Shown here: one piece after another, positions 38,691 to 49,097 of the stretch | Layout of the letters: each line of letters opens with the position of its first letter | Position numbering within the stretch: the stretch's first letter is position 1 | Source: Cordylochernes scorpioides | Lineage: Eukaryota > Arthropoda > Arachnida > Pseudoscorpiones > Chernetidae | NCBI GenBank assembly: GCA_030710605.1 | Contig: CP092863.1 | Span: forward strand, 120,385,586 to 120,449,585 | Reading direction: 5' to 3' | DNA: 64,000 nucleotides | Program-made: the position numbers and the translations under genes | Notes under the pieces: model-generated | Told to the model about the DNA's origin: nothing | The model's database searches: none | The model's input: only the letters and a program-made list of their open reading frames with translations

Positions 38691-39260
38691 CAAAAAAAAG
38701 TTTACTTTTCGTATTTATTAGAATTTGCAAGCTTTCGAGTTAAAGAACTCTTTCTCAGACGCTTCTTCCAAATATATATTTAGATGGAAATTTTTCTGGG
38801 AGGATATTGTTCTAAAGAGATAAAGGTCGCCTCTCCCGTCAAAATAGACGTCAAAACTAGACGCCATCTATTGACCATCGCCGCAAACTAGCGGCCTCGG
38901 GTCGGTGACAAAGCCACAACACCAGATTTGACGTCTATTTTGACGGGAGAGGCGACATTTGTCTCTTTAGATATATATATATATATGTATTACATAAATA
39001 TTTACACAGTTTATCCATATATAACAAGACAAGGTCACATGTTCCACCACAACAGTGAAGGTATCAGTAAGGTGACATAAAAGTATCAGTGAATATTTGA
39101 AGTGAATTTATAAAACCAATATGCAAAAGTAAGTCCGATGGGCTCGAGTCCAGCTGTTTACAAATATCTATTTTTAAAATGTTTATTACCTTCAATAAAA
39201 GCTCGTGAAAAATATATTTAACTCGAAAGCTTGTCTCTATATGCAAATAAATTAGATTTT
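38691..39260. mobile_element. Foldback of GAAAGCTT family invaded by foldback C
   Basis: Outer arms: CTCCCGCAAAAAAAAG...TTTGCAAGCTTTCGAGTT at 38688-38750, complement AACTCGAAAGCTTG at 39208-39222. Minus strand at 38740-38785 shows CTGAGAA, stem GAGTT/AACTC, GAAAGCTTGC (hammerhead order, G8 lost). Inside lies a ribozyme-less foldback C (38825-38950). Confidence 0.6.
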
Positions 39261-39464
39261 TTTTTGCGGAGTACTTGATTAATTATAAGGCAATAACATG
39301 CCCATCTATGAATAAAGAATGGGAGCATTAAATCACGAATGTTTCTTTTAAACATAAAAAAAAAACTTATTGACTTATGGACTTTGTGGCTTCATGGCTT
39401 TTTCTTGATTTATTAAGAAAGTGAGATGGTCAAATATTACGGTACAAGTTATATATATACACAC
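39261..39464. other. No gene seen
   Basis: AT-rich with a retrozyme B fragment near 39395-39430 (TGGCTTTTTCTTGATTTATT). Confidence 0.35.
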
Positions 39465-39565
39465 ACAAAAGGCTTTATTAAGACACCCTGGTCTTATAGA
39501 GGATTCTCCCCGAGATTACAAGAGAGATAGGCCTGTGAAAGTGGGGAATATACAGAAGAAGAAAA
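39465..39565. repeat. Dispersed repeat R1, partial
   Basis: Matches 1141-1250 and 39845-39950; ends at GGGGAATATACAGAAGAAGA, then joins a MITE tip. Confidence 0.7.
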
Positions 39566-39603
39566 GGTTTTGTCCATGAGTGTATATAGTCAAAGTTACA
39601 TAA

Positions 39604-39782
39604 TACAGTAGAACAACCTCTCTGTAAAGGACAACACCTAATTACAGGTTCAAAGTATCTTCTAGAGAAAGGTATCCTCTTACTGGAGAGTTACTAAATA
39701 GTGAAATTTTTTATGGTGAAAACTGTACTTTGTAGAGAGGCGTACTCTAGTGCGAGTGTCCTCTCATGGAAGTTCTATTGTA
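39604..39782. mobile_element. pogo-type MITE
   Basis: Tips TACAGTAGAAC and GTTCTATTGTA are inverted; interior TCCTCTTACTGGAGAGTTAC. It sits between two copies of R1. Confidence 0.7.
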
Positions 39783-39844
39783 ATAATAGCCAGTTCGTTT
39801 TTTGACTACAGTGATTTCTTCTTCTTTCTTATCTCTACTTAATC

Positions 39845-40025
39845 ACACACAAAAGCCTTTATTAAGACACACTGGTCTTATAGAGGATTCTCCCCGAGAT
39901 TACAAGAGAGATAGGCCTGTGAAAGTGGGGAATATACAGAAAAAGAAAGATTATGTAAGTATGATATATACATACATATATACAACATAACAACAAAAGC
40001 CCCCATTAAGACCCAAAGTCTTACA
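39845..40025. repeat. Dispersed repeat R1, full copy
   Basis: From CACACACAAAAGCCTTTATT to GCCCCCATTAAGACCCAAAG, as at 1141-1325. Confidence 0.75.
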
Positions 40026-41245
40026 AAAGACTCGACTGCAGGATCCAAGAAGCAAAGTAAGAAAGATATAAAGAAGTGAACAAAAAAAATTGTTTAATAA
40101 TATATATATATATACACACATTCTTATCAGTTTGCTCCTTGAGTTTTAAATGTAGAATCACTGTTATATTTTTATTATATAGTTTTTACACTATATATAT
40201 ACACATATATACACATTCACTCAAAACAAGTTATATATAAGGTGTTGATATATAAAAAAAAAAAAATTAGGCATACCCTGACCATTAACATGAACGTTTG
40301 AGAATATGGGTTGGTTAAAAATCAGGGAGAAAGTTAAATTAACGTTTACTTTATTTTTGTTGCAATAGATGGCGTTCTGCCATCTTATAAAATGCTCATA
40401 CAAGTATAAGCGGCCAGGGTATGTCCTTTTTAAATTTTGAAACATAAGTTTATAATACAATATAATGCGGCTTATAATTGTAGAAACGACATTTGAAAAT
40501 TATCCCGCATATGTTTCTTTGGAACGAAAAATCTAAATTTAAAGAGAAATAACGATTATTTCTAACCTTTGGGATGAAGTATGAAAGGATGAATTGTAAA
40601 GAGTAATGTAGGGGACATGTAAAAATTATTGTTTTGTATTTCTATTTTATGTAAATTTTATTTGATTTTGAAAATTCTTATTTTTTGTTGCAAATATGCA
40701 AATTTTATTATCTAATTTATATATATATATTTTTTCTATTTAATTGAATTCATTCTTCTTCTTCTCATTTTTTGGTTGTCTGAATATAATAGCAATAGCG
40801 AGGTGTAGGCATAGTGATTGCAATAAAAAGGCTTGATTTTATAAGGTAAATGTTTTATGTGGATTGTCGTTAAGTAATCACCACAGTAATAATAAACTGA
40901 AAAATAAAAGTGTCCAGGGATGGGAAGTGTTGAAGAATATGGAAGTTACTGAAAGGTGTTCCTGAAAATTAACCAAAATGTCTTTAATTTAATTAAGACA
41001 ACGGTAATCTCTCTAGTCACTATAGAATAAGAACACAAGTCAGGGAGAAGATATTCTTTTACAAGAGGATGATTGTACAAGTTTTCATGCAAGACGTCTA
41101 TCTACAGGCGCAAAATGACAAGAATGGCACTGACTTATATACACTTCAATATCTTTTTACATAATTCTTAATTATATAAAAAGCAACAAGAATAACCCAA
41201 TCAAAGTTATATTCCCACTATAGAGATATATATACAACGTTTACC
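40026..41245. other. Unassigned; retrozyme tail and foldback fragment
   Basis: 40225-40445 contains inverted ends of a third retrozyme-tail subfamily (AGATGGCGTTCTGCCATCT hairpin at 40371-40389, GGGTATGTCCTTTTT). 40445-40580 is one arm of the foldback seen at 47575-47800. 40880-40925 has the flank and first bases of the tRNA-like element (AAAAGTGTCCAGGGATGGGA). No gene is seen in 40600-41245. Confidence 0.5.
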
Positions 41246-41248
41246 ACC

Positions 41249-41660
41249 GAAGAATATTTCTTAAGTGAACTCCCTTTTCCTGTCATTAGATTAATCGCAC
41301 AATTTAGAACCCTTTCAATTTTTTTCAGAGAACACCATCTGATTTTATTGAGGCGTGAAGACCTGAAATGCACTTTCTGTGGATCAGGAATAACAACGGA
41401 GATGTTGCACTACTTATTTGACTGTGCTGCTCTGTCTGAGGAAAGACGAAAACTAAATGATAAAACGGGGCAACTTTGTCCTTCATTTCCGGCACTAATT
41501 AATGAAATATCAAAGAATAGGTATATAGCGATGGCGATATTTGGATTCCACAAGACTATATCCCGGAAAAAGGCCACACAGTGTTCTCCCTATCCCTTTT
41601 GAACTGGCGAATCCTGTATAGGGCGAGAGGCCCTAAATAAAGGCTTTTTGTTGTTGTAAT
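41249..41660 (+). pseudogene. LINE pol C-terminal fragment, copy 1
   Basis: Open from about 41249 to the stop at 41600-41602. Before the first ATG (41348) it already encodes L-P-F-P-V-I-R-L-I. The core is C-T-F-C-G...E-M-L-H-Y-L-F-D-C, the C-x2-C...H-x4-C block at the end of many LINE ORF2 proteins, followed by about 45 residues (N-R-Y-I-A-M-A-I-F-G-F-H-K). The 3' end reads TGGCGAATCCTGTATAGGGC, GGCCCTAAATAAAGGC, TTTTGTTGTTGT. It is a 5'-truncated retrocopy of a LINE. Confidence 0.75.
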
Positions 41661-41674
41661 TATATAAAAGGGCG

Positions 41675-42017
41675 ACTATACTTTTGATTGCTCTGCTCTG
41701 AAAGAAGAAAGAAGAACCCTTATGCTTAAAACTGGGCAACTCTGTGCATCAATAATTGACAATATGACCCAGAATAAGTATATTGCTACGGCGTTTTATG
41801 GTTTTCACAAGTCCATATCTCAGAAGAAAGCCAAGTGTCACTCACTCCTCACTTTCTTACTGCTACTCTTTTTGTGTTGTTTTTTTTCTTGCTTCCCTCT
41901 TTCTCTTTCTTTTTTTTCTGCTTATATTGTTGTTTCCTTTGTTTCACTGCTTTGTTCTTATGCATACCTCTGGTGAATCCTGTATAGGGTCAGTGACCCT
42001 AAATTAAGGCTTTTGTT
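41675..42017 (+). pseudogene. LINE pol C-terminal fragment, copy 2
   Basis: Truncated relative of the preceding fragment: F-D-C-S-A-L-K-E-E-R-R...N-K-Y-I-A-T-A-F-Y-G-F-H-K, then a T/C-rich 3' region (41850-41960) and the same 3' end (GTGAATCCTGTATAGGGTCA, CCCTAAATTAAGGC). It is clearly diverged from copy 1, so the two are separate insertions. Another 3' end is at 51240-51310. Confidence 0.7.
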
Positions 42018-42305
42018 GTTTTTATAAAAGGGCGTACCTGGATCTGTAAAGAAAAAATAATAATCAAAATATTTCGAGAGATTGCTCCCTCTTTATCAAT
42101 TTATTGCACAGTGAATTTAATTTACAAATTATTGTAGATCATATGAAAACAAACAAACAAACAAATTTGTTTTCATATGATCTACAATAATTTGTTAATT
42201 AAATTCACTGTGCAATAAATTGATAAAGAGGGAGCAATCTCTCGAAATATTTTGATTAAAAAAATGTTTTTTTTTTCTTTACAGATACAGGTACGCCCTT
42301 TTATA
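42018..42305. mobile_element. Foldback element, nearly perfect, about 288 bp
   Basis: Arms of about 140 bp match almost base for base (ATTTCGAGAGATTGCTCCCT, GTGAATTTAATTTACAAATT, TAGATCATATGAAAACAAAC and complements) and meet at an AAC repeat (ACAAACAAACAAACAAA). The family is the same as 30270-30460, which lacks the inner 130 bp. Confidence 0.85.
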
Positions 42306-42665
42306 TAATCTTAATTAATGGATCGCCTTTCGACTCAAATAATTCTAAATATTTTCTTAAACTATATTAATAAACCCACCACACAAAATATATAAAACCT
42401 TGAAATTTGTAACAAATATATTTACTGACAATGAATTTCTTTTCAATAATACCATCAAATATACCAATCTCTACAGACCTTACAGCAATGATAAGTTATT
42501 GAATGAGAGGGCTTTGCTCATCAGTAGTGAACCCTCTCAGCGGTTTCGCCAAATTGATCTCCAAACCACTCTACTATTGTATTGGACTGGTTTTCTTATA
42601 TACCCTGTATTTACTATGGAAGGTAGCTTAGGAGGGTTTAGGGAACCTATGGACATAAGCTTATA
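42306..42665 (-). repeat. Dispersed repeat P, minus copy
   Basis: GCTCATCAGTAGTGAACCCT and CTCAGCGGTTTCGCCAA at 42513-42555, followed by the P upstream segment in reverse (ACTATGGAAGGTAGCTTAGG, CCTATGGACATAAGC). Confidence 0.65.
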
Positions 42666-42689
42666 GTTCTGTAGAGGTACATACATAGA

Positions 42690-42775
42690 ATTTAAGTCGG
42701 TGGACAAGTGGGTAACCCCCTCGATTCCCGACAGTCATAAACCAGGATTGAATCCCGCGTTAAAATTTGTTTATT
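42690..42775 (+). repeat. tRNA-like remnant
   Basis: GTCGGTGGACAAGTGGGTAA resembles an A box and AGGATTGAATCCCGC a B box; it is probably a diverged SINE head. No clean cloverleaf. Confidence 0.35.
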
Positions 42776-42999
42776 ATGTAAATAACCTTCACATATTATT
42801 CACTGTTTCAATTATCATAAACTAGGTTGCTCTTGTTGAGCGGTACCTAATAAAGTGGTTTTGAACCGGAACATATAATTTCAAGGTGTTGCATCGAGAA
42901 AAGCTCTTCCAAAAATATAGTTTCATATCAAATAATATTGTAACAAAGTATATATTATTTTATTAACAGAGTATCATTTTTGATGTTTAAACTTTGCTA

Positions 43000-43118
43000 C
43001 TCTGTAAACTTTCCTCATTGCTTATCTTTTGTTTATTATTCTTAGTTTGTTCTTGCCTGATATAAATTGCTGTGTCATCCTGAAGTTGGTTTTCCCTAAT
43101 TTTCCACGTAGCAATATA
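43000..43118 (-). pseudogene. LINE pol C-terminal tail (T-W-K-I-R-E-N type)
   Basis: The minus strand encodes I-A-T-W-K-I-R-E-N-Q-L-Q-D-D-T-A-I and about 20 more hydrophilic residues. It matches 55560-55690 closely and 37360-37420 partly. Confidence 0.6.
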
Positions 43119-43189
43119 AACCATTACCACTCAGGTTATTTTGTAGACGTAGAAATACATCTTGACTGAAATCTTGTGCAATTGTCTAC

Positions 43190-43640
43190 TTATATAAATA
43201 CACCTTTAACCTCAACTTGCGTTTTTTCTGTTCTGATTCTATATTTCCACACATCCCCGATTCTGATAAATTCACCACTTTATTCTTAACAGGCAAAGGA
43301 CCCTTCTTAAGTTTCCTATTCAAACTGAATGTTATTAATGATCCAACATGTGAATGCCGCTTAGATGTTGAATCACCAGAGCATCTTCTTTTAACTTGCC
43401 CTCTGACTAATCATATTTTATGCAAATACTTTGACACATTACCAAATTGTCTTAGTGTATATACTCTATCTTATGAGAACTTTGTTAAGTTTAGAACTAT
43501 TTGTACAATAATTTACAAAACACTACTAATCCATCGTGTAAATAATTAATCATATATATGTAAATAATACTAGCACAGCACAATAGTCCTTTGGACTTCG
43601 TGCTTTTTGTAACAATAAATAAATAATAAATTAATCCCCG
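43190..43640 (+). pseudogene. LINE (R1/jockey-like) ORF2 C-terminal fragment
   Basis: A 110-codon frame (43217-43549), open to about 43190, encodes F-L-T-G-K-G-P-F-L-S-F-L-F-K followed by C-E-C...E-S-P-E-H-L-L-L-T-C-P-L. The T-G-H/K-G-P-F block and the C-x-C...H-x4-C block are the usual C-terminal end of R1/jockey-type proteins, after the reverse transcriptase. Seventy bases of untranslated sequence follow, ending in a TAACAATAAATAAATAATAA tail. It is a 5'-truncated insertion, a different LINE family from 41249-41660. Confidence 0.75.
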
Positions 43641-43948
43641 AGGCAATTACCAAATTCCCAACACATACCAATACGAAAATAACTTATTGAATATCTTTCA
43701 CATAAATTCAATCTCTTAACCGAAGAACATCTATCAAAGAGACAACCTCCACAAATGACTTCAAAGGGAGATGTTTAATTGAAAGGTATTGCCTCGAGAT
43801 ACAAGAATAAACATTTCCACTTTTTGAATTCCTTTCAACGAAGGAATGAGAAAGCTGTTCGATGTCAATATTAGCGGAGTCTTAGAAATTCCATGTAGAA
43901 ATTTAAACCTTTATTGGCCTCTTTAATATAGCGGTTTATAGATAGATA
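43641..43948. other. No gene seen
   Basis: Mixed-composition unique sequence with stops in all frames. Confidence 0.4.
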
Positions 43949-44753
43949 AACATTTATAGACAGAATTTAAGGAAGTTGTACCTTTTACCATGTATATTCG
44001 GATTGGGACAATGACTCTGAAAGATATTACAGTGACCTCTATTGAAGACACACGAGATAACCAATATACACTCATGGACAAAAATCAAGGAAGTTGTACC
44101 TTTCAGCATGTATATCGGGATTGAGACAATAACTCTGAAAGATATTACAGTGACCTTTATTGAAGATACACGAGATAACCAATATACACTCATGGACAAA
44201 AATCAAGGAAGTTGTACCTTTCAGCATGTATATCGGGATTGAGACAATAACTCTGAAAGATATTACAGTGACCTTTATTGAAGATACACGAGATAACCAA
44301 TATACACTCATGGACAAAAATCAAGGAAGTTGTACCTTTCAGCATGTATATCGGGATTGAGACAATAACTCTGAAATATATTACAGTGACCTATATTGAA
44401 AACACACGAGATAACCAATATACAGTCATGGACAAAAATCAAAGAAGTTGTACCTTTCAGCATGTATATCGGGATTGAGACAATAACTCTGAAAGATATT
44501 ACAGTGACCTTTATTGAAGACACACGAGATAACCAATATACACTCATGGACAAAACTTAAGGAAGTTGTACCTTTTACCATGTATATCGGGATTGAGACA
44601 ATAACTCTGAAAGATATTACAGTGACCTTTATTGAAGATACACGAGATAACCAAATGTGAACAACCTCTGCCTCCTTCAAAAAATAATAATAATACAAAC
44701 GATCAGTGACATCAAAGACTTTTCACTTTCTATTTTTTCCCCATGAGAGTGTA
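43949..44753 (+). repeat. 118-bp satellite array in a Tc1-like MITE, 6 units, plus orientation
   Basis: Unit starts recur every 118 bp (about 43949, 44067, 44185, 44303, 44421, 44539). Each begins with the MITE terminal repeat ACACTCATGGACAAAA and continues GGAAGTTGTACC, GGGATTGAGACAATAACTC, TATTACAGTGACC. After the last unit come the non-repeated end and the outer inverted tip CCATGAGAGTGTA (44753). Open frames of about 81 codons on both strands are a by-product of the repeat. Confidence 0.95.
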
Positions 44754-44967
44754 CACTTAGTTCAAATATTTTCTCTGGAGGAGGTTAAATTATTCTACTA
44801 TTCTATTTTTTCTGTTATGGATGTACTCTAGATGGGAATAGGAATAATAGCATATATATATATACTGTAGAACCTCCCTGAGAGGACACCCACGCAAACT
44901 TTAAGCAAAAAAAAACATTTGGCAAGGCGTTAAAATAATTGTTTTGCTAAATGTTTTAATTTTTGTT
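44754..44967. other. Spacer with pogo-type MITE tip
   Basis: A (TA)n run, then ACTGTAGAACCTCCCTGAGA (44870) as a MITE fragment. No gene. Confidence 0.5.
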
Positions 44968-45011
44968 TGCTCCTGACGAGGACAAAAGAATTTTGTCGAA
45001 ACGTCGAGATA
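44968..45011 (+). ncRNA. Hammerhead-like motif with GUC site
   Basis: CTGACGA (44973-44979), extra G, stem II GACAAAA / TTTTGTC (7 pairs, loop GAA), GAAA (44998-45001), stem III ACGT, C45005 at position 17. Stem I is short (CTC/GAG). Same family as 30067 and 30133 but with the preferred C at the cleavage site. The extra purine before stem II is the reservation. Confidence 0.55.
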
Positions 45012-45563
45012 ATAAAAATATTTACTGGACGAAGTATCTTTAATTTTCAAGAACTATGAATGCCGGCCAGGCAGCCTCTATCTTTACGTTATAGAAAGTT
45101 GTATTCTACCTACATTATAATTACGTGCCAATATGTAGATAGGTTTGTAAGGCCATTGAAGACATCCCATTGGCCAGAGGCACCACCATTCCAGAGGTTT
45201 ATGGCGTCTGCTAATTTAGGAAGACCGTTAGCAGAAGATTTAAAGGAGGTTTATTCAGCGAGCCCTTATTAGGGCCTATGTATTTTAATTTGTGGCCATC
45301 TCACTAGGGCATGAAATATGAGGCGCCTTACGTCATCACTGAATTTACTGTTAACACAGCCTTGTGTGTTTTTTTTTATCTATATATATGTAGATCCATA
45401 ACACTTCATCTCTCTTTTTTTTTTTTGTGTGAAAAACTGATTGTGTGGGGAGAATTCATTAGAGGTAAACCATAAATATATCGGGGTAGCTTGTTTTAAG
45501 TAGGAATTTGCATATATGGGAAAGTATGTATATTTGGTAAAAATAATTGCATATTAGATTATA
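45012..45563 (-). pseudogene. Possible relative of the small ORF at 29900, decayed
   Basis: On the minus strand at about 45045-45110 the block E-Y-N-F, then, after a 2-nt length difference, K-I-E-A-A-W-P-A-F-I aligns with the end of the 42-residue ORF at 29900-30028. A CGTCA site and CCAAT (CCCATTGGCC complement) lie upstream (45170-45335), as at the first locus. The frame is broken, so this is probably a pseudogene or a repeat-borne remnant. 45300-45563 is AT-rich. Confidence 0.3.
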
Positions 45564-46720
45564 AACACTCATGGACTAAACTTAAGAAAGTGGAAAGACT
45601 TTGATGTCGAAGGTCGTCTCTTTTTTTTATTTAAGAAGACAGAGTTAATTTTGTTCATGTTTGGTTATCTCGTGTATCTTCAATGAAGGTCACTGTAATA
45701 TCTTTCAGAGTTATTGTCTCAATCCCGATATATATGCTGAAAGGTACAACTTCCTTAAGTTTTGTCCATGAGTGTATATTGGTTATCTTGTGTGTCTTCA
45801 ATAAAGGTCACTGTAATATCTTTCAGAGTTATTGTCTCAACCCCGATATACATGCTGAAAGGTACAACTTCCTTAAGTTTTGTCCATGAGTGTATATTGG
45901 TTATCTCGAGTGTCTACAATAAAGGTCACTGTGATATCTTTCAGAGTTATTGTCTCAATCCCGATATACATGCTGAAAGGTACAACTTCCTTAAGTTTTG
46001 TCCATGAGTGTATATTGGTTATCTCGTGTATCTTCAATAAAGGTCACTGTAATATCTTTCAGAGTTATTGTCTCAATCCCGATATACATGCTGAAAGGTA
46101 CAACTTCCTTAAGTTTTGTACATGAGTGTATATTGGTTATCTCGTGTATCTTCAATAGAGGTCACTGTAATATCTTTCAGAGTTATTGTCTCAATCCCGA
46201 TATACATGCTGAAAGGTACAACTTCCTTAAGTTTTGTCCATGAGTGTATATTGGTTATCTCGTGTTCTCAATAAAGGTCACTGTAATATCTTTCAGAGTT
46301 ATTGTCTCAATCCCGATATACATGCTAAAAGGTACAACTTCCTTAAGTTTTGTCCATGAGTGTATATTGGTTATCTCGTATGTCTTCAATAAAGGTCACT
46401 GTAATATCTTTCAGAGTTATTGTCTCAATCCCGATATACATGCTAAAAGGTACAACTTCCTTAAGTTTTGTCCATGAGTGTATATTGGTTATCTCGTGCG
46501 TCTTCAATAAAGGTCACTGTAATATCTTTCAGAGTTATTGTCTCAATCCCGATATACATGCTAAAAGGTACAACTTCCTTAAGTTTTGTCCATGAGTGTA
46601 TATTGGTTATCTCGTATGTCTTCAATAAAGGTCACTGTAATATCTTTCAGAGTTATTGTCTCAATCCCGATATACATGCTAAAAGGTACAACTTCCTTAA
46701 GTTTTGTCCATGAGTGTATA
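45564..46720 (-). repeat. 118-bp satellite array in a Tc1-like MITE, 9 units, minus orientation
   Basis: It starts with the non-repeated MITE end (ACACTCATGGACTAAACTTA, GTCGAAGGTCGTC), followed by about nine units (period 118; one unit at 46244-46349 is about 12 bp shorter) and closes with TTTTGTCCATGAGTGTA. Neighbouring units share variants (GTATGTC in alternate units, GCTAAAAGG in the last five), which indicates local duplication of two-unit blocks. Confidence 0.95.
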
Positions 46721-46974
46721 TCGGTTGAAATTGTTTTAATTCGACACTGTATGGAGATAGAAAATATGGTCAATGGAGATATTGAGGAAGGAAAATTGTG
46801 GGCAGTATTTGAAAGTAGAGATTCGGAAGAGAATGAGAAAAAATGAGTTGATAAGATAAAAAATAAAGATATCTTGAAAAGAGATTGAAAGAGGAACGAA
46901 GCTTGTTAAAAACCATTAGAGAAAGACAAATTATATATATAATTTCTCTAATGGTTTTCATATATATAAACAAA
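46721..46974. mobile_element. Unassigned plus short palindrome
   Basis: 46860-46970 repeats the AAACCATTAGAGAAAGAC palindrome of 36167-36270. 46721-46860 is unassigned. Confidence 0.5.
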
Positions 46975-47092
46975 GATCACTTCTCTCGTCAAAATAGACG
47001 TCAAAACTAGACGCCATCTATTGACCTTCGCCGCAAACTAGCGTCCTTGGGTCGGTGACAAAGCCACAACACCAGCTTTGGCAAATTGAGAA

Positions 47093-47140
47093 GTGTCCAC
47101 CTAGAGACCATGGTTTCGGGCTAATGGCCCTTGTCAGTAC
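47093..47140 (-). ncRNA. Hammerhead relic with perfect stem III palindrome
   Basis: Minus strand: CTGACAA (47131-47137; the core G is mutated to A), stem II GGGC/GCCC with loop CATTA, GAAA, stem III ACCATGGT (47107-47114) and C at position 17. The 5' half of stem I is replaced by unrelated sequence, so it is inactive. Confidence 0.6.
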
Positions 47141-47574
47141 AGAGCGGACTTTATTCCATAAGATCTACATAGGATCCAATGGAATCTTCACAATCTGCCA
47201 AAGAGTTGTTTAGCTGGTAAAGTGGCTAGTTCAAATCTATGGTCAAAATACAGATGGAATTTTTGACCGGAGGATATTGATCTATAAAAAAAAAAAAGGT
47301 CACCTCTCCCGTCAAAATAGACGTCAAAATATACGAAAAAAGTTTCCGACGTATGATATTCATGTACCTATACAGAGAGGCACCTCTCCCTTTATACTCA
47401 GATATACAGGTTGTTGGATTTTGTCAGAAGTTTCTAAAACTGCTATTTTTTCCTTTTTTATCACTACTAGTGAAGTATTTTACTGTGTGGGTGGATAAAC
47501 ATAATTTGTCGTTTCGATTCATATTTAAAGGGAAAGATGATTTTCTAGGAACATATATAATTTCTAATACAATA

Positions 47575-47800
47575 TAATACGGCTTGTAGTTGTAAAAACG
47601 ACATTTTAAAAATTATTCCGCATGAGTTTCTTTCCAACGAAAAATCAAAATTTATTCCAAGGAGAAATAACGATTATTTCTAACCTTTTCATACCTCATT
47701 CCTAAGGTTAGAAATAATCGTTATTTCTCCTTGGGATAAATTTTGATTTTTCGTTGAAAAGAAACTCATTGACATTTTAAAAATGTCATTTTACGTATAT
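47575..47800. mobile_element. Foldback element
   Basis: Left arm GAAAAATCAAAATTTATTCC, AAGGAGAAATAACGATTATT, TCTAACC; right arm is the complement; loop TTTTCATACCTCATTCC. Single arms at 40465-40580 and 60780-60890. Confidence 0.8.
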
Positions 47801-48374
47801 AATTTCATTATTTTAAAATAGATATAGTATTTTTTAACTCCCCACACACAGACACAAGCCTAAAATATATATGGCAATTCTTAATAGACGAAAACCTATT
47901 ACTAAATGATAAACCCACTTTTTTTTTCCCTAAATTGGTTTAAAAATAAATAAACCTAAAAAACGTAGAATAGAGGATTAGAAAATATAAATAGATTTAC
48001 AAGCACTTATTATAGAATCTTTCCAGTTTTATTTCTGAAAGGAATATTTACATATGCAAATTGATTTGCATAACATTCCGATTCGTTTATATTGGTAGGA
48101 ATAATGTAAAAATAAATATGTAAGAGAAAAATTGTACTGAGATCAGTGATAAAGAAGGAAAAAATAGCAGTTTTAGAAACTTCTGACAAAATCCAACAAC
48201 TTGCCTATCTGAAAAAATAGGGGGAGGTGACTCTATATAGGTACATAAATATCATCCGCCCGCAACTTTTTATCGTCTATTTTTGACGTCTATTTTGACG
48301 GGAGAGGTGCCCTTTATTTTTATATATAAATATCCTCCCGGAAAATTTCTATCTATATTTAAGAAAAAGAAAGG

Positions 48375-48625
48375 CTATCTCTGGATCGTGAAACTAAAAT
48401 TAGCTGATGGTTTGCGCCATCTATCGGAATAAATATCAACTAATCGTTGATTGTCTAGGGTAACAGTCTGATACGAGTATGTGGTTGGTTTTTCTTTATT
48501 TATTAATAAAAGGCATTTAGTCAATATTCTGGAATAATTTAAAAAAAAAACGATTAGGTAATATTTATCCCGGTAGCTGGCGCAAACCAATAGGCAATTT
48601 TTAGTTTCACGAACAGAAGTGGACT
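48375..48625. mobile_element. Foldback derivative of hammerhead element (ribozyme lost)
   Basis: Left arm TAGCTGATGGTTTGCGCCAT and right arm GTAGCTGGCGCAAACCAATA are inverted tails of the 15036 family, with an unrelated centre. Confidence 0.65.
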
Positions 48626-48756
48626 TTTTTGTTAATTAGAATATAAGTGTTGTATAAGTTTTTATCACTCTATTTTCACAAACCTCTTCTTGATTAGATT
48701 CATGCGAAATGACAGTGCAGATTTGTGTTGCACATCAACAATTATCCGAAATGCCA

Positions 48757-49097
48757 AGATAACCAATATACACTCATGGACAAAACTTAAGGAAGTTGTA
48801 CCTTTTACCATGTATATCGGGATTGAGACAATAACTCTGAAAGATATTACAGTGACCTTTATTGAAGACACACGAGATAACCAATATACACTCATGGACA
48901 AAACTTAAGGAAGTTGTACCTTTCAGCATGTATATCGGGATTCAGACAATAACTCTAAAAGATAATACAGTGACCTTTATTGAAGACATCTGAGATAACC
49001 AAGTGTAAACAACCTGTCTCAAATAAATAAATAAATAAAATAGACCACTGGCAACATCAAAGACTTTTTACTTCCTTAAGGTTTGTTCACGAATGTA
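48757..49097 (+). mobile_element. Tc1-like MITE with two 118-bp units
   Basis: Two units (from 48768 and 48886) plus the non-repeated end and a diverged tip (TTGTTCACGAATGTA). Confidence 0.85.

Larger units (their letters stand above)
46975..48320. mobile_element. Nested foldback region (type C arms and others)
   Basis: 46975-47120 is a left arm of foldback C with the ribozyme relic (next entry). 47290-47470 and 48150-48320 form a further inverted pair (GACGTCTATTTTGACGGGAG; AAACTGCTATTTTTTCC and complement). Between them lies the foldback 47575-47800 and AT-rich filler without a gene. Confidence 0.65.

Noticed and set aside
43954..46846. Series of similar 66-90-codon ORFs on both strands, looking like a tandem gene family
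   Set aside because: They repeat exactly with the 118-bp satellite unit, overlap on both strands and read through MITE terminal repeats. They are by-products of a non-coding repeat.
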